DNA of 64,000 nucleotides from Psychroserpens burtonensis DSM 12212 (GTDB taxonomy: Bacteria; Bacteroidota; Bacteroidia; Flavobacteriales; Flavobacteriaceae): positions 1-64,000 of the forward strand of contig NZ_AUDE01000001.1 in NCBI RefSeq assembly GCF_000425305.1. The letters are read 5' to 3'. The position numbers were made by a program, and so were the translations under genes. Of the stretch, positions 1 to 7,427 are shown piece by piece. A model generated the notes under the pieces. That model ran no database searches. It saw nothing but the letters and a program-made list of their open reading frames with translations, and was not told where the DNA came from. The stretch's first letter is position 1. Every line of letters begins with the position of its first letter.

Positions 1-66
1 CATATCTCAAAGGTATTAATTGAAATTTAAAATAGTACTCCGAACTTATTGAGGGCTAAACTACTA
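1..66 (-). mobile_element. IS3-family terminal end, copy 1 (rest lies left of window)
   Basis: These 66 bases match 2750-2815 with only two differences that I can see. In both copies the CAT at the left edge is the reverse complement of an orfA start codon, so this is the non-coding 5' end of an IS element whose orfA would read leftward out of the window. Its outer edge abuts an orfB fragment of opposite orientation at 66/67. Confidence 0.75.
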
Positions 67-541
67 ACCAAGTTTGGGCCTCAGACATAACTTACATTAG
101 AACCGTAAAAGGTTTTGCTACTTGGCTTTGATAACCGATATGTATTCTCGTAAAATTGTAGGATATGATCTTAGTGATAGTCTGGAACTAAAAGGATGCG
201 TAAGAGCGCTTAATAAGGCTATTTATCAAGCTAAAAGTATTGAAGGACTCATACATCATTCGGATAGAGGAATACAGTATTGCAGCAATGTTTACACCCA
301 AATACTTAAAAGAAAGAAAATAGATATTAGTATGACAGAAGAAAATCATTGTTACGAAAACGCAATGGCAGAAAGGGTAAACGGCATATTAAAAGATGAA
401 TTTTATCTTGACCAGACCTTTGCTAACGTGCCACACGCTAAAGCAGTAGCAAAAAATGCAATTAATTTATACAATGAAATAAGATTACATTTATCTTTAG
501 ACTTCAAAACACCAAATATGGTCTATAAATTAACCGCATAA
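67..541 (+). pseudogene. IS3-family orfB (DDE transposase) C-terminal fragment, frameshifted
   Basis: This is the C-terminal part of an IS3-type OrfB integrase-core transposase. All three DDE residues can be read: Asp in ASDITYI (about 84), Asp in HHSDRGIQY (about 265), and Glu in NAMAERVNG (about 370). The N-terminal third is missing because the fragment starts at the IS-end junction at 66/67. The frame breaks near 117-122, where GGT TTT GCT is followed by AC TTG; one lost T would explain it. From 122 the frame is open to the stop at 541. The right IS end is probably near 577 but I cannot fix its terminal repeat. The element cannot encode a working transposase. Confidence 0.85.
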
Positions 542-593
542 AATCAATTTTAACCTGTAGCCATATTTCAGGACTAGACATTACCACAAACCA

Positions 594-1343
594 ATGATAA
601 AATTCTTTAGAAAAATTAGACAAAACTTGCTTATGGAAAATAAAACTGGAAAGTATTTAAAATATGCCATTGGAGAAATTGTTTTGGTTGTAATTGGAAT
701 ATTAATTGCACTTCAGATTAATCAATGGAATGAAAATCGAAAGGAAAATAATGGGTTAAAAACATTAACTGAAAATCTAAATAATGAATTCCAGAAGAAC
801 TTAAAAGAACTTGATATTGACTTATCGCGCGTAAAAAATGCAATTACTGCGAGTAATACTTTATTATCATATACAGGTACAAAAAATGTTGAGGTCGATA
901 ACATAATAATTGATAGCTTAATTTATTATGCTGTCTCTAATCCTACTTGGAATCCAAGTTCTTATGTGTTAAATGATATCAAAAATTCTGGTAAATTATC
1001 AATTTTAAAAAATGAAAACCTTAAACTTCTTTTATATGATTGGGATAGACTTTATGAAGATATCCTAGAATGGCATGCTGGCTCAACTATTAATACAAAC
1101 CGAGTAGTTCATTTTGTAGGTGAAAAAGGATCCTTAGTTAATATTGACCATTATAATAATAAAAATGAGAAAGGCACAAAGTTCGACATTGAAAACATAG
1201 ACTTATTACAGGAAATACGTTTTGAAAATGAACTAGAAAACAGTTTATATTCTTTAATAGAATTGGACAAAAGGTATAATAAAGCAAGTGTTTTATTAAA
1301 TAAAATTATAGAGCTTTCGAATAGTAATGATATTACAAAATAA
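594..1343 (+). CDS. DUF6090 family membrane protein, paralog 1
   Basis: A 249-residue protein of the DUF6090 type. It has the family N-terminus, a basic MIKFFRKIRQNLL stretch, then KTGKYLKYAIGE and one hydrophobic helix (about residues 29-43, IVLVVIGILIALQI) followed by NQWNE. The rest, about 200 residues, is predicted soluble and rich in Asn, Leu and Lys. Function is unknown; topology suggests one membrane anchor with a large soluble domain. It is the first of four paralogs in 8 kb (others at 1511, 6366, 7428), each followed by a member of the attC-like repeat family. The start is supported by alignment of the N-terminus with the other three. Confidence 0.85.
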   Translation: MIKFFRKIRQNLLMENKTGKYLKYAIGEIVLVVIGILIALQINQWNENRKENNGLKTLTENLNNEFQKNLKELDIDLSRVKNAITASNTLLSYTGTKNVEVDNIIIDSLIYYAVSNPTWNPSSYVLNDIKNSGKLSILKNENLKLLLYDWDRLYEDILEWHAGSTINTNRVVHFVGEKGSLVNIDHYNNKNEKGTKFDIENIDLLQEIRFENELENSLYSLIELDKRYNKASVLLNKIIELSNSNDITK

Positions 1344-1344
1344 A

Positions 1345-1488
1345 ATAACGAAAGGCTAATACCGTGTATAATTCATTGCTAGTTCTAGCCTACTTTGAAA
1401 TTCCTTCGGAATTTCTTCTGGTTCGTTTTAGTTTACTAATTTAGTTGCTAAAACACGCAACGAAATCATACACAACAACGTTAGCCAA
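1345..1488 (+). repeat. attC-like imperfect inverted repeat A
   Basis: The left arm (1354-1379, GGCTAA then GTGTATAATT then ATTGC) pairs with the right arm (1457-1486, GCAACG, ATCATACAC, then CGTTAGCC). The loop contains a perfect inner hairpin GAAATTCC-ttc-GGAATTTC at 1397-1415, which also carries one TTCCGAAG octamer. The right core GTTAGCC resembles the GTTRRRY core of integron attC sites in six of seven positions. It sits between the stop of one DUF6090 gene and the start of the next, about 30 bases before the next ATG, as in gene cassettes. Confidence 0.7.
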
Positions 1489-1510
1489 CATTTTGACAAA
1501 CCGCTAACCA

Positions 1511-2299
1511 ATGATAAACTTCTTTAGAAAAATACGCTACGACCTTATGGAAAAAAACAAAACTGGAAAGTATTTGAAATATGCTATTGGTGAAATTATT
1601 CTAGTCGTTATTGGAATTTTAATTGCACTTTCTATTAATAATTGGAATGAAAAGCGAAACAATTTAAAAAAGGGACAAACTATCTTAATTCAATTAAAAA
1701 AAGAATATAAATCCAATCTTCTCCAATTAGATGAAAAAATATTAATGAGATCTAAAATTGTTAGATCTTGCAAAGATATTTTAGATATAATTGATAATCC
1801 AATAAGTTTAAATCAGGACAGTTTATTTCAAAAAATAGCGACGCTAACATTAGACCCAACTTTTGATCCAGTTACTAACGATCTAATTAGTTCTGGTAAT
1901 CTTCGACTAATTAAAAATGAGGATTTGAAACAAAAACTGTCAAACTGGACTTCGGATATACTCGCATTGCAAGAAATGGAACTCCAATGGCAGAAAATGA
2001 CTCTTCAAATTAACTTTCCTTTTATAGTTAGACTAAATATTTATCGGGATATTGCTAATGTTCAATATAAAAATGAAACCGTACCTGTTTTTATACTTGA
2101 TAAAAGTCTTAACGGAAAATTGAATATTGGTAAATCTAAAAAAACCCCTAGTTTGGCGGAAGTACTAAACAATCCCGAACTCGAAAGTCTGGTTACGAAA
2201 GCAATAACTGATAATTATCTCAATAATCTTCAATCACACTCACTAAGGAATAAAATCAATGATATTATCAATCTAATTGACAAAGAGATTAAACGGTAA
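1511..2299 (+). CDS. DUF6090 family membrane protein, paralog 2
   Basis: A 262-residue DUF6090 protein. N-terminus MINFFRKIRYDLMEKNKTGK, membrane helix around residues 29-43 (IILVVIGILIALSI), then NNWNEKRNN. The soluble part includes LISSGNLRLIKNEDLK, a stretch that paralogs 1 and 4 also carry in similar form (NSGKLSILKNENL and NSGDIDLIEDKAL). Function unknown. The gene begins about 30 bases after repeat A and is followed directly by the left half of repeat B, whose right half has been lost at an IS junction. Confidence 0.85.
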   Translation: MINFFRKIRYDLMEKNKTGKYLKYAIGEIILVVIGILIALSINNWNEKRNNLKKGQTILIQLKKEYKSNLLQLDEKILMRSKIVRSCKDILDIIDNPISLNQDSLFQKIATLTLDPTFDPVTNDLISSGNLRLIKNEDLKQKLSNWTSDILALQEMELQWQKMTLQINFPFIVRLNIYRDIANVQYKNETVPVFILDKSLNGKLNIGKSKKTPSLAEVLNNPELESLVTKAITDNYLNNLQSHSLRNKINDIINLIDKEIKR

Positions 2300-2338
2300 A
2301 TAACGAAAGCACAATACCGTTGTGCTTCATTATGATTA
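2299..2338 (+). repeat. attC-like repeat B, left half only
   Basis: The start aaataacgaaagcacaa is shared with repeats A and F, including AACGAAAG and TACCG. Inside is a small hairpin GCACAA-taccg-TTGTGC. The right arm is absent: sequence switches at about 2338 into an IS3 orfB fragment on the other strand, so the IS junction or a deletion has removed it. Confidence 0.55.
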
Positions 2339-2447
2339 TTTACCTAAGCTTGGCTTGCGATAATAACTACTGTGAACCATTCCTACCATATCGATTATGC
2401 TAGTTTTACTGATTTTATATGTGTTAAAAATAGTATCCACTAAATCT
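2336..2447 (-). pseudogene. IS3-family orfB 5' fragment
   Basis: Read on the minus strand in the frame after orfA, this encodes RDLVDTIFNTYKISKTS followed by IIDMVGMVHSSYYRKPS and a stop. That is the N-terminal helical region typical of IS3 OrfB, just downstream of and overlapping orfA. Everything after about 37 residues is gone. The catalytic domain at 67-541 belongs to a similar element, but about 90 residues separating the two pieces are not present in the window. Confidence 0.7.
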
Positions 2448-2815
2448 CTCTTGGACCTGATGTTCCTAACTTTTTTTTTAAAAGTTCTTGCTGGACTTCC
2501 AACTCAATCTCCTTGTTACTTAAAAGCTTACGAAGTATTCTATTTTCCTCTTCTGCTTGCTTTAACTCTTTACTACGCGTGTCATAGGTCACTTTTAAGC
2601 CTGCTTCGCCTTGGGTATCATATTTCTTCTTCCAACTATAAAAAAGTTCCCGTACTAACCTTGTATTTACGACTGGTTTCAACGATTCCTAATTCTTCAG
2701 ATGTGGATAGAATTTTTAACTTTTCTTCTAAACTCCATTTCTTGTATTTCATATCTCAAAGGTATTAATTGAAATTTAAAATAGCACTCCGAACTTATTG
2801 GGGGCTAAACTACTA
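2340..2815 (-). mobile_element. Truncated IS3-family element, copy 2
   Basis: This contains the 66-base 5' end (2750-2815), a frameshifted orfA and the first part of orfB, all reading leftward. The orfB side ends in the remains of repeat B, and the 5' end joins an acetyltransferase fragment at 2815/2816. Only one terminus is preserved, so no target duplication can be recognised. Confidence 0.8.
2440..2752 (-). pseudogene. IS3-family orfA (helix-turn-helix transposase subunit), frameshifted
   Basis: From ATG at 2752 the minus strand reads MKYKKWSLEEKLKILS, then KYKVSTGT, a standard IS3 OrfA helix-turn-helix. A T6 run at about 2635-2640 (read on this strand) shifts the frame; with five T the protein would continue into FYSWKKKYDTQGEAGLK and the leucine-zipper-like EEENRILRKLL region, ending in LGTSGPREI. 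The element is therefore inactive. Its 5' end (2750-2815) is the same sequence as 1-66. Confidence 0.85.
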
Positions 2816-3132
2816 GATGGTTATATCGAGACAAATAAATCAATTGCTTGGGGAATAACTTTAAAATATGACTCTAAAATTATTGGGACAATTTGTTTGT
2901 GGAATTTTTCTCAAAACAATAAAACAAAGGCATTATGAGTGAAACCCTAAAAATGATCATTGATTTTGGTTTTAAAGAATTAAAATTTAACAAAATAGAG
3001 GCTTTTACATATACTGAAAATGAGAATTCTAAAAAACTATTAGAAAAAAACGGATTCCACCTTAATGAGAATAGAAAAGATCTAGATCATAAATCAAATA
3101 TTATATTTGAAATTGAAAATGCCAACAGCTAA
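2816..3132 (+). pseudogene. GNAT (RimJ/RimL-type) acetyltransferase remnant
   Basis: From the IS junction the frame reads DGYIETNKSIAWGITL and IIGTICLWNFSQNNK, the middle of a RimJ/RimL-like N-acetyltransferase. It then hits TGA at 2936-2938. The C-terminal part resumes one frame over as KGIMSETLKMIIDFGF and NENSKKLLEKNGF. The expected acetyl-CoA loop segment between these pieces (about 15-20 residues) is missing, so there was an internal deletion as well as loss of the 5' end to the IS. It is followed immediately by repeat C, as expected for a former cassette. Confidence 0.75.
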
Positions 3133-3241
3133 CAATGTATAAAAATAATGTTAAATTGAGCGCTTAATCAAGTGTTAGTGCCTTTTTGTTACGGCTAATT
3201 TTACTTAGGAAAATCCACGCACACAAAACGTTATCTACAAT
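3127..3241 (+). repeat. attC-like repeat C
   Basis: The left end AGCTAACAATGTATAA (3127-3142) and the right end CACACAAAACGTTATCT (about 3219-3236) are complementary with mismatches: GCTAAC pairs with a GTTAT core and TGTATAA with the CACAAAA side. It differs in the interior from A, E and F but has the same polarity and position directly after a coding remnant. Confidence 0.5.
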
Positions 3242-3273
3242 TCCCACTTTTACGGGAAAAAATAATTACTCTA

Positions 3274-3363
3274 AGCTAACGTTTAGGTAATCGGAAAAAA
3301 CCACGGCTGAAAATAAGAATAACTGACAGCTGATTTTCAGAACGATATAAAAACGTTAGTCAG
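3274..3363 (+). repeat. attC-like repeat D (short)
   Basis: A compact version: GCTAACGTTTAGGTAATCG (3275-3293) against GATATAAAAACGTTAGTC (about 3344-3361). The arms contain CTAACGTTT / AAACGTTAG as exact complements. Together with repeat C it fills the 355-base gap before the Tet-like gene. No gene is recognisable between C and D, so D may mark an empty or deleted cassette. Confidence 0.5.
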
Positions 3364-3487
3364 AATTAATAAAATGAGTGACTTAAAAGCGATAGTAAAA
3401 ACAACCTAATATTTAAAAATAAACCTCCTCAGAAGATATATCATATAACAAAAAAGAAGATATGCTTAGGTCTTCACCGCTAAACTT

Positions 3488-5479
3488 ATGTCAGATAAAA
3501 CAATTTTAACCATAGGGATTTTAGCCCATGTAGATGCAGGTAAAACCTCAATTACCGAGTCTCTACTGCATCACTCAGGGACAACTACATCTCTGGGTAG
3601 TGTAGATAAAGGTTCAGCTATTACTGATGGTTTAACTATGGAAAAAAATAGAGGAATTTCCATCAAAGCCTCATCTGTTAATTTCTCTTGGGAGCATCGT
3701 TTATTCCAGTTGGTAGACACCCCAGGCCATATTGATTTTTCAGCTGAAGTTGATCGATCTCTTTCAATATTGGATGGTGTAATACTAGTAGTTTCTGCAA
3801 AGGAAGGCGTTCAAGCCCATACCCTTAACCTATGGGAGAGTTTGATAGAACGAAAACTACCTGTCATCATTTTTTTTAATAAAATAGATAGGGCTGGCGT
3901 AGATGTAGAGCGCGTTTTTTTAGATTTTCAAAAAGACTTAGGCGTTCAACTTTTCGCTTTGAATTATCCCGATGTATCTCATCCAGACAACCCAAAATTA
4001 TTATCGTTTACAAATTGTGCTCATCATATAAACTCTACAATCCTTGATACGTCAATGGAAAATCTAGCAGAATGTGACGAGACTTTTCTCTCGCAATATC
4101 TCGAAGGAGAGATCTCTAATTTAGAACAAGTTTTAGAGAAAGGAAAACAAAATATAAAAACTAGGGCACTTTATGGTTCGCTCTTCGGTAGTGCTAAATT
4201 AGGCTTGGGCATAGAAGAATTATTAAACAGTATTACGACATTAATCCCCCAACCAAAAAGCTACTATTCAACTGCCGCTGCAAAAGTTTTTAAAGTAACA
4301 TTCGATAAAAAAAAAGGAAGATTAGCCTACATCAAATCGTATGGAAGCAGGCTAAAAAGCAAAGACTTCATTCGATCTCAACAGCTGGATAAGGACATTA
4401 AAATTAATCAGATATTTAAACCTCACCTTGGAGGTTTAGTCCAAAGCTCTGAATTACATAAGGGAGAAATCGGAATTATTACCACTTCTGATAGTATACT
4501 TCCTGGAGATATTTTAGGTTCTGAGGACCTTAAGGATCAATATTCAAAAATTAGTGAGGCTGTACTTGGCGTGGAAGTGATCCCAAAGGATGTAAAGGAT
4601 TATCAAAAACTGGGAGAGGCTTTAGAAATCCTCAATGTTGAAGATCCAATATTAGATTTTAAATGGTTCAAGGAGGAAAAAGAGTTTCATTTAAAAATTT
4701 TAGGTCCTATTCAAACTGAGGTTCTAAAAGAAAATTTAATCCAAAGATGGGCCGTTGAAGCAGAATTCCACAAACCTAAAGTGATTTACAAAGAAACACC
4801 CTCTAAATCAGCTCAAGGTTATGTGCGTTATTGGATGCCAAAACCATGCTGGGCCATTATGACATTCTTGATAGAACCAGCACCACTAGGTAGTGGCGTT
4901 TCATTTACTTCAAACGTAAGAACGAGTGATATTAGTAACAAGTATCTCAATGAGGTCAAGCGAGCCATTCCTTGGTCTCTAAAACAAGGCATTCATGGAT
5001 ATGAAGTTACCGATATATCCATTACACTTATAGCCGGTACAGAACATACCGTTCATTCAAATCCTGGAGATTTTCTATTAGCTACACCAATGGGCCTGCT
5101 CAAAGGATTAGAAAATGCCGGAACAGATCTTTTAGAACCCATGTATGCTTTTGAAATCAAAGCCAATAAAGATTTGTTAGGGCCTATTTCTACTGATTTA
5201 AACCAGATGAATGCTCAGATAGATACTCCTATGTTCGAAAATTATTTTTTCATTATAGCTGGAAGAGTTTCAGTAGCTGCTGCCATGGATTATGCTATAA
5301 AATTTAATGCTACAACCTCGGGAAAAGGACGTCTAAAACTAACACTGGATGGCTATAAAAAAACTACTACCACTGATGACAAAATCAGGAGTTACAAAGG
5401 CGTTTCACCTCTAGATGAGTCTCAATGGATACTGCATATGCGTGGCGCCTTTAAAGCAGATGACAGGTCATCCAGCTAA
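3488..5479 (+). CDS. Divergent ribosomal protection (Tet(M)/Tet(Q)-like) GTPase
   Basis: A 663-residue EF-G-like translational GTPase of the tetracycline ribosomal-protection family. Visible motifs: P-loop AHVDAGKT (13-20), RGIS switch (Thr usually follows Gly-Ile; here Ser), DTPGH (from about 77), NKID (about 131-134). Length and domain order fit Tet(M)/Tet(Q) (about 640 residues). Known members release tetracycline from the ribosome through domain IV loop III (Tyr-Ser-Pro-Val-Ser-Thr in Tet(M)/Tet(O)). Here the aligned stretch is HTVHSNPGDF (520-529), shorter and without that motif, so tetracycline resistance cannot be assumed. The gene sits after attC-like repeat D inside the accessory region. 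No Shine-Dalgarno is evident. Confidence 0.85.
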   Translation: MSDKTILTIGILAHVDAGKTSITESLLHHSGTTTSLGSVDKGSAITDGLTMEKNRGISIKASSVNFSWEHRLFQLVDTPGHIDFSAEVDRSLSILDGVILVVSAKEGVQAHTLNLWESLIERKLPVIIFFNKIDRAGVDVERVFLDFQKDLGVQLFALNYPDVSHPDNPKLLSFTNCAHHINSTILDTSMENLAECDETFLSQYLEGEISNLEQVLEKGKQNIKTRALYGSLFGSAKLGLGIEELLNSITTLIPQPKSYYSTAAAKVFKVTFDKKKGRLAYIKSYGSRLKSKDFIRSQQLDKDIKINQIFKPHLGGLVQSSELHKGEIGIITTSDSILPGDILGSEDLKDQYSKISEAVLGVEVIPKDVKDYQKLGEALEILNVEDPILDFKWFKEEKEFHLKILGPIQTEVLKENLIQRWAVEAEFHKPKVIYKETPSKSAQGYVRYWMPKPCWAIMTFLIEPAPLGSGVSFTSNVRTSDISNKYLNEVKRAIPWSLKQGIHGYEVTDISITLIAGTEHTVHSNPGDFLLATPMGLLKGLENAGTDLLEPMYAFEIKANKDLLGPISTDLNQMNAQIDTPMFENYFFIIAGRVSVAAAMDYAIKFNATTSGKGRLKLTLDGYKKTTTTDDKIRSYKGVSPLDESQWILHMRGAFKADDRSSS

Positions 5480-5655
5480 AACTGAACAAAAAAGTAGATC
5501 ATAGCATATAGAGAGTTCGGTGGTTTAGCAAGGTCCTGAGTGCTCTAACAAATCATCAAATATAAAAATTTAGCTTAGTGCAAACTTAGAAGTTTATTAT
5601 TTCCTACTGCCCTCCTTACCATATTCTAAATGTTTGCAAAAATGTCAAAAACCTT

Positions 5656-6006
5656 ATGAATAAAATATTAATTATTTTTCTACTATTCGGACTTTGCTCT
5701 TGCGGAAAAAAGAAGAAATCTGAAAAGAAAACAGAGCATGTAATAATTAAAAAAACTGTATCTGAATTAAAAGACTTCGAATTAATTGAGGACTTTGAAA
5801 AACATAAAGCAGAATTTAGCACTGAAACTTTTGAACTTAATAACCATTCTGCTAATGGTGGTGAGTTGACATTATTCCATGATAAAAAATTCAATTATAT
5901 TGTTTATGATTTTTGGCTTTATGGAGAAACTGGAAAACTAAATTATACGTATTGGACAGAAAAAAAAGGAAAGATAAATTTTATATTCCTCGAACAATTG
6001 AAATAA
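5656..6006 (+). CDS. Small hypothetical lipoprotein
   Basis: A 116-residue protein with a short signal peptide ending in a lipobox-like LCSCG (Cys at about residue 16), followed by a lysine-rich linker (KKKKSEKK) and a charged soluble domain. I do not recognise the family. It is probably an envelope lipoprotein. It stands alone on the + strand between the Tet-like gene and repeat E. The upstream 176 bases (5480-5655) show no feature I can support. Confidence 0.65.
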   Translation: MNKILIIFLLFGLCSCGKKKKSEKKTEHVIIKKTVSELKDFELIEDFEKHKAEFSTETFELNNHSANGGELTLFHDKKFNYIVYDFWLYGETGKLNYTYWTEKKGKINFIFLEQLK

Positions 6007-6075
6007 GTGTATAATAACCTTAATCCTCTCTTTTGTTCTTTATTAATTATTACTAAATTTAATGAATTGTAAACT

Positions 6076-6206
6076 TAAGCTGTGTATAATGAATTGCTTT
6101 GGTCAGTGCTCATTTGTAAAATTCTTTAAGAATTTGCTCCGGTTCGTATTTGTTTGCTAAATTAGTTGCTTAATCACGCAACTATCCTTACAACAAAAGT
6201 TGTACT
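6076..6206 (+). repeat. attC-like repeat E
   Basis: Shares with repeat A the left arm GTGTATAAT-GAATTGCT, an inner AAATTC-tttaa-GAATTT hairpin, and a conserved stretch GGTTCGT..TTTG(C)TAAATTAGTTGCT..CACGCAAC. The left arm (6079-6098) pairs with GCAACTATCCTTACAAC (6179-6195). The terminal GTTAG core is less clear here (AAGTTGTAC). It follows the small lipoprotein gene. Confidence 0.6.
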
Positions 6207-6221
6207 TCAGTATAAGCAACC

Positions 6222-6365
6222 AATAAGATTCCCGCTTTCTCGGGACATAAAAAGGATAAGATTCTTTAGATTATTGAAATAAAATTTTAGAAATAGAGAT
6301 CAACTGTTCAGTGGACATTTGGTTGAGATAGCCGCTAGCGGATGTCCATAAAGTGAATAGAAACT
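6222..6365 (+). repeat. Duplicated leader upstream of DUF6090 paralog 3
   Basis: About 145 bases closely match 7284-7427 upstream of paralog 4: a TTCCCGC-tttct-CGGGA-type hairpin, then AAAATTTT, a GGACATTTGGTTGAGATAGCCGC block and AATAGAAACT just before the ATG. In this copy TGGACAT and ATGTCCA (6311-6350 region) form a perfect stem. Conservation up to the start codon suggests a shared promoter or leader. Confidence 0.65.
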
Positions 6366-7115
6366 ATGATTAAGTTTTTTCGACGAATTAGATACGACCT
6401 TATAGAAAAAAATAAAACTGGTAAGTATTTCAAATATGCTGTAGGCGAAATTGTTCTTGTAGTTATTGGAATTTTGATTGCATTAAGCATTAATAATTGG
6501 AATGAAGAGCGTAAAAAAAAGGGTTTCATGATTACTAACATCAAGTCCATTTCAGAAGATATTAAAGCTGACCTTTATGATATTAAAAAGGTCAATAAAA
6601 CCTTATATAATCAAATTGTAGCAGCCAATAATATAATACCAATTATGGAATCTGAAAATAGATTCATTATCGATTCTCTGAAATTTATAATGGATTTTAA
6701 TTCATTTACTACGACTCCAATTATTTCTGAACGCTCAAACACATGGAGTTTCATTAATTCCTCTGGAGTTGTATCTGAATTTCCTGATTCTAAACTTTTA
6801 AAACTACTTCAAGATTATTATAAGAATTATAATGATATAGTCATCAATTTTACAAATTCAGGAAACCCTGCTAAACTAGAGCTTCGAAAGCTAAAATATG
6901 AACTTTTTAGTGACACGGAACATCGCAAATTTTTCCCCACTAATTCACCAAAAGCTCCAAGCTCGAAAGTATATAATTCTATTTTTGAGGATAAACGAAT
7001 TTTGCCATTATGCAGGTTTATTGGCAGCACAGCTAATTATTTTGAAAAAAGTTTTAATTCTGTTCAAGATAAAGGAGAAACAGTTCTAGATTATATAAAT
7101 GAAAAATATAATTAA
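6366..7115 (+). CDS. DUF6090 family membrane protein, paralog 3
   Basis: A 249-residue DUF6090 protein: MIKFFRRIRYDLIEKNKTGK, a helix around residues 29-43 (IVLVVIGILIALSI), NNWNEERKK, then a soluble domain of unknown function. The N-terminal 50 residues are nearly identical to paralog 4, and the 145 bases upstream are duplicated too, while the soluble domains differ strongly. That pattern suggests an older duplication with a diversifying C-terminal part under a conserved anchor and promoter. Confidence 0.85.
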   Translation: MIKFFRRIRYDLIEKNKTGKYFKYAVGEIVLVVIGILIALSINNWNEERKKKGFMITNIKSISEDIKADLYDIKKVNKTLYNQIVAANNIIPIMESENRFIIDSLKFIMDFNSFTTTPIISERSNTWSFINSSGVVSEFPDSKLLKLLQDYYKNYNDIVINFTNSGNPAKLELRKLKYELFSDTEHRKFFPTNSPKAPSSKVYNSIFEDKRILPLCRFIGSTANYFEKSFNSVQDKGETVLDYINEKYN

Positions 7116-7123
7116 TGAAAAAA

Positions 7124-7270
7124 AATAACGAAAGCACAACAACGCATATAATTAAATGCCTAGTACCGTGTGTACTTGGAAAATCCTATAGATTCCCCTT
7201 TGGTTCGTTTTCTTTTGCTAAATTAGTCCTAAACAAAAATAACGCACTTTATATGAACACGTTAGACTTC
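7124..7270 (+). repeat. attC-like repeat F
   Basis: It begins with ATAACGAAAGCACAA as in A and B and ends with AACACGTTAGAC (core GTTAGAC, 7261-7267, a full match to GTTRRRY). Left arm AACGCATATAATTAAATGC pairs with right arm GCACTTTATATGAACACGTT. The interior carries GGTTCGTTTTCTTTTGCTAAATTAGT, shared with A and E. It lies between DUF6090 paralogs 3 and 4. Confidence 0.65.
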
Positions 7271-7283
7271 ATTAAAACCGACA

Positions 7284-7427
7284 ACTAAGATTCCTGCTTT
7301 CTCGGGAAATAAATATGATTAGATCCTTTAAATTACTCAAACAAAATTTTGCGAAGTAAAATCAAATGTCCAGTAGACATTTGGTTGAAATAGCCGCCAA
7401 AAGACATCCATAAAATTAATAGAAACT
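7284..7427 (+). repeat. Duplicated leader upstream of DUF6090 paralog 4
   Basis: Second copy of the leader at 6222-6365: TTCCTGCTTTCTCGGGAAAT, AAAATTTT, GTAGACATTTGGTTGAAATAGCCGCC and AATAGAAACT before ATG. The distal stem is less perfect than in the first copy. Confidence 0.65.

Noticed and set aside
2397-2768. Long + strand open frame of 123 codons
   Set aside because: It is the antisense of the IS3 orfA/orfB remnant, whose minus-strand product has recognisable transposase motifs.
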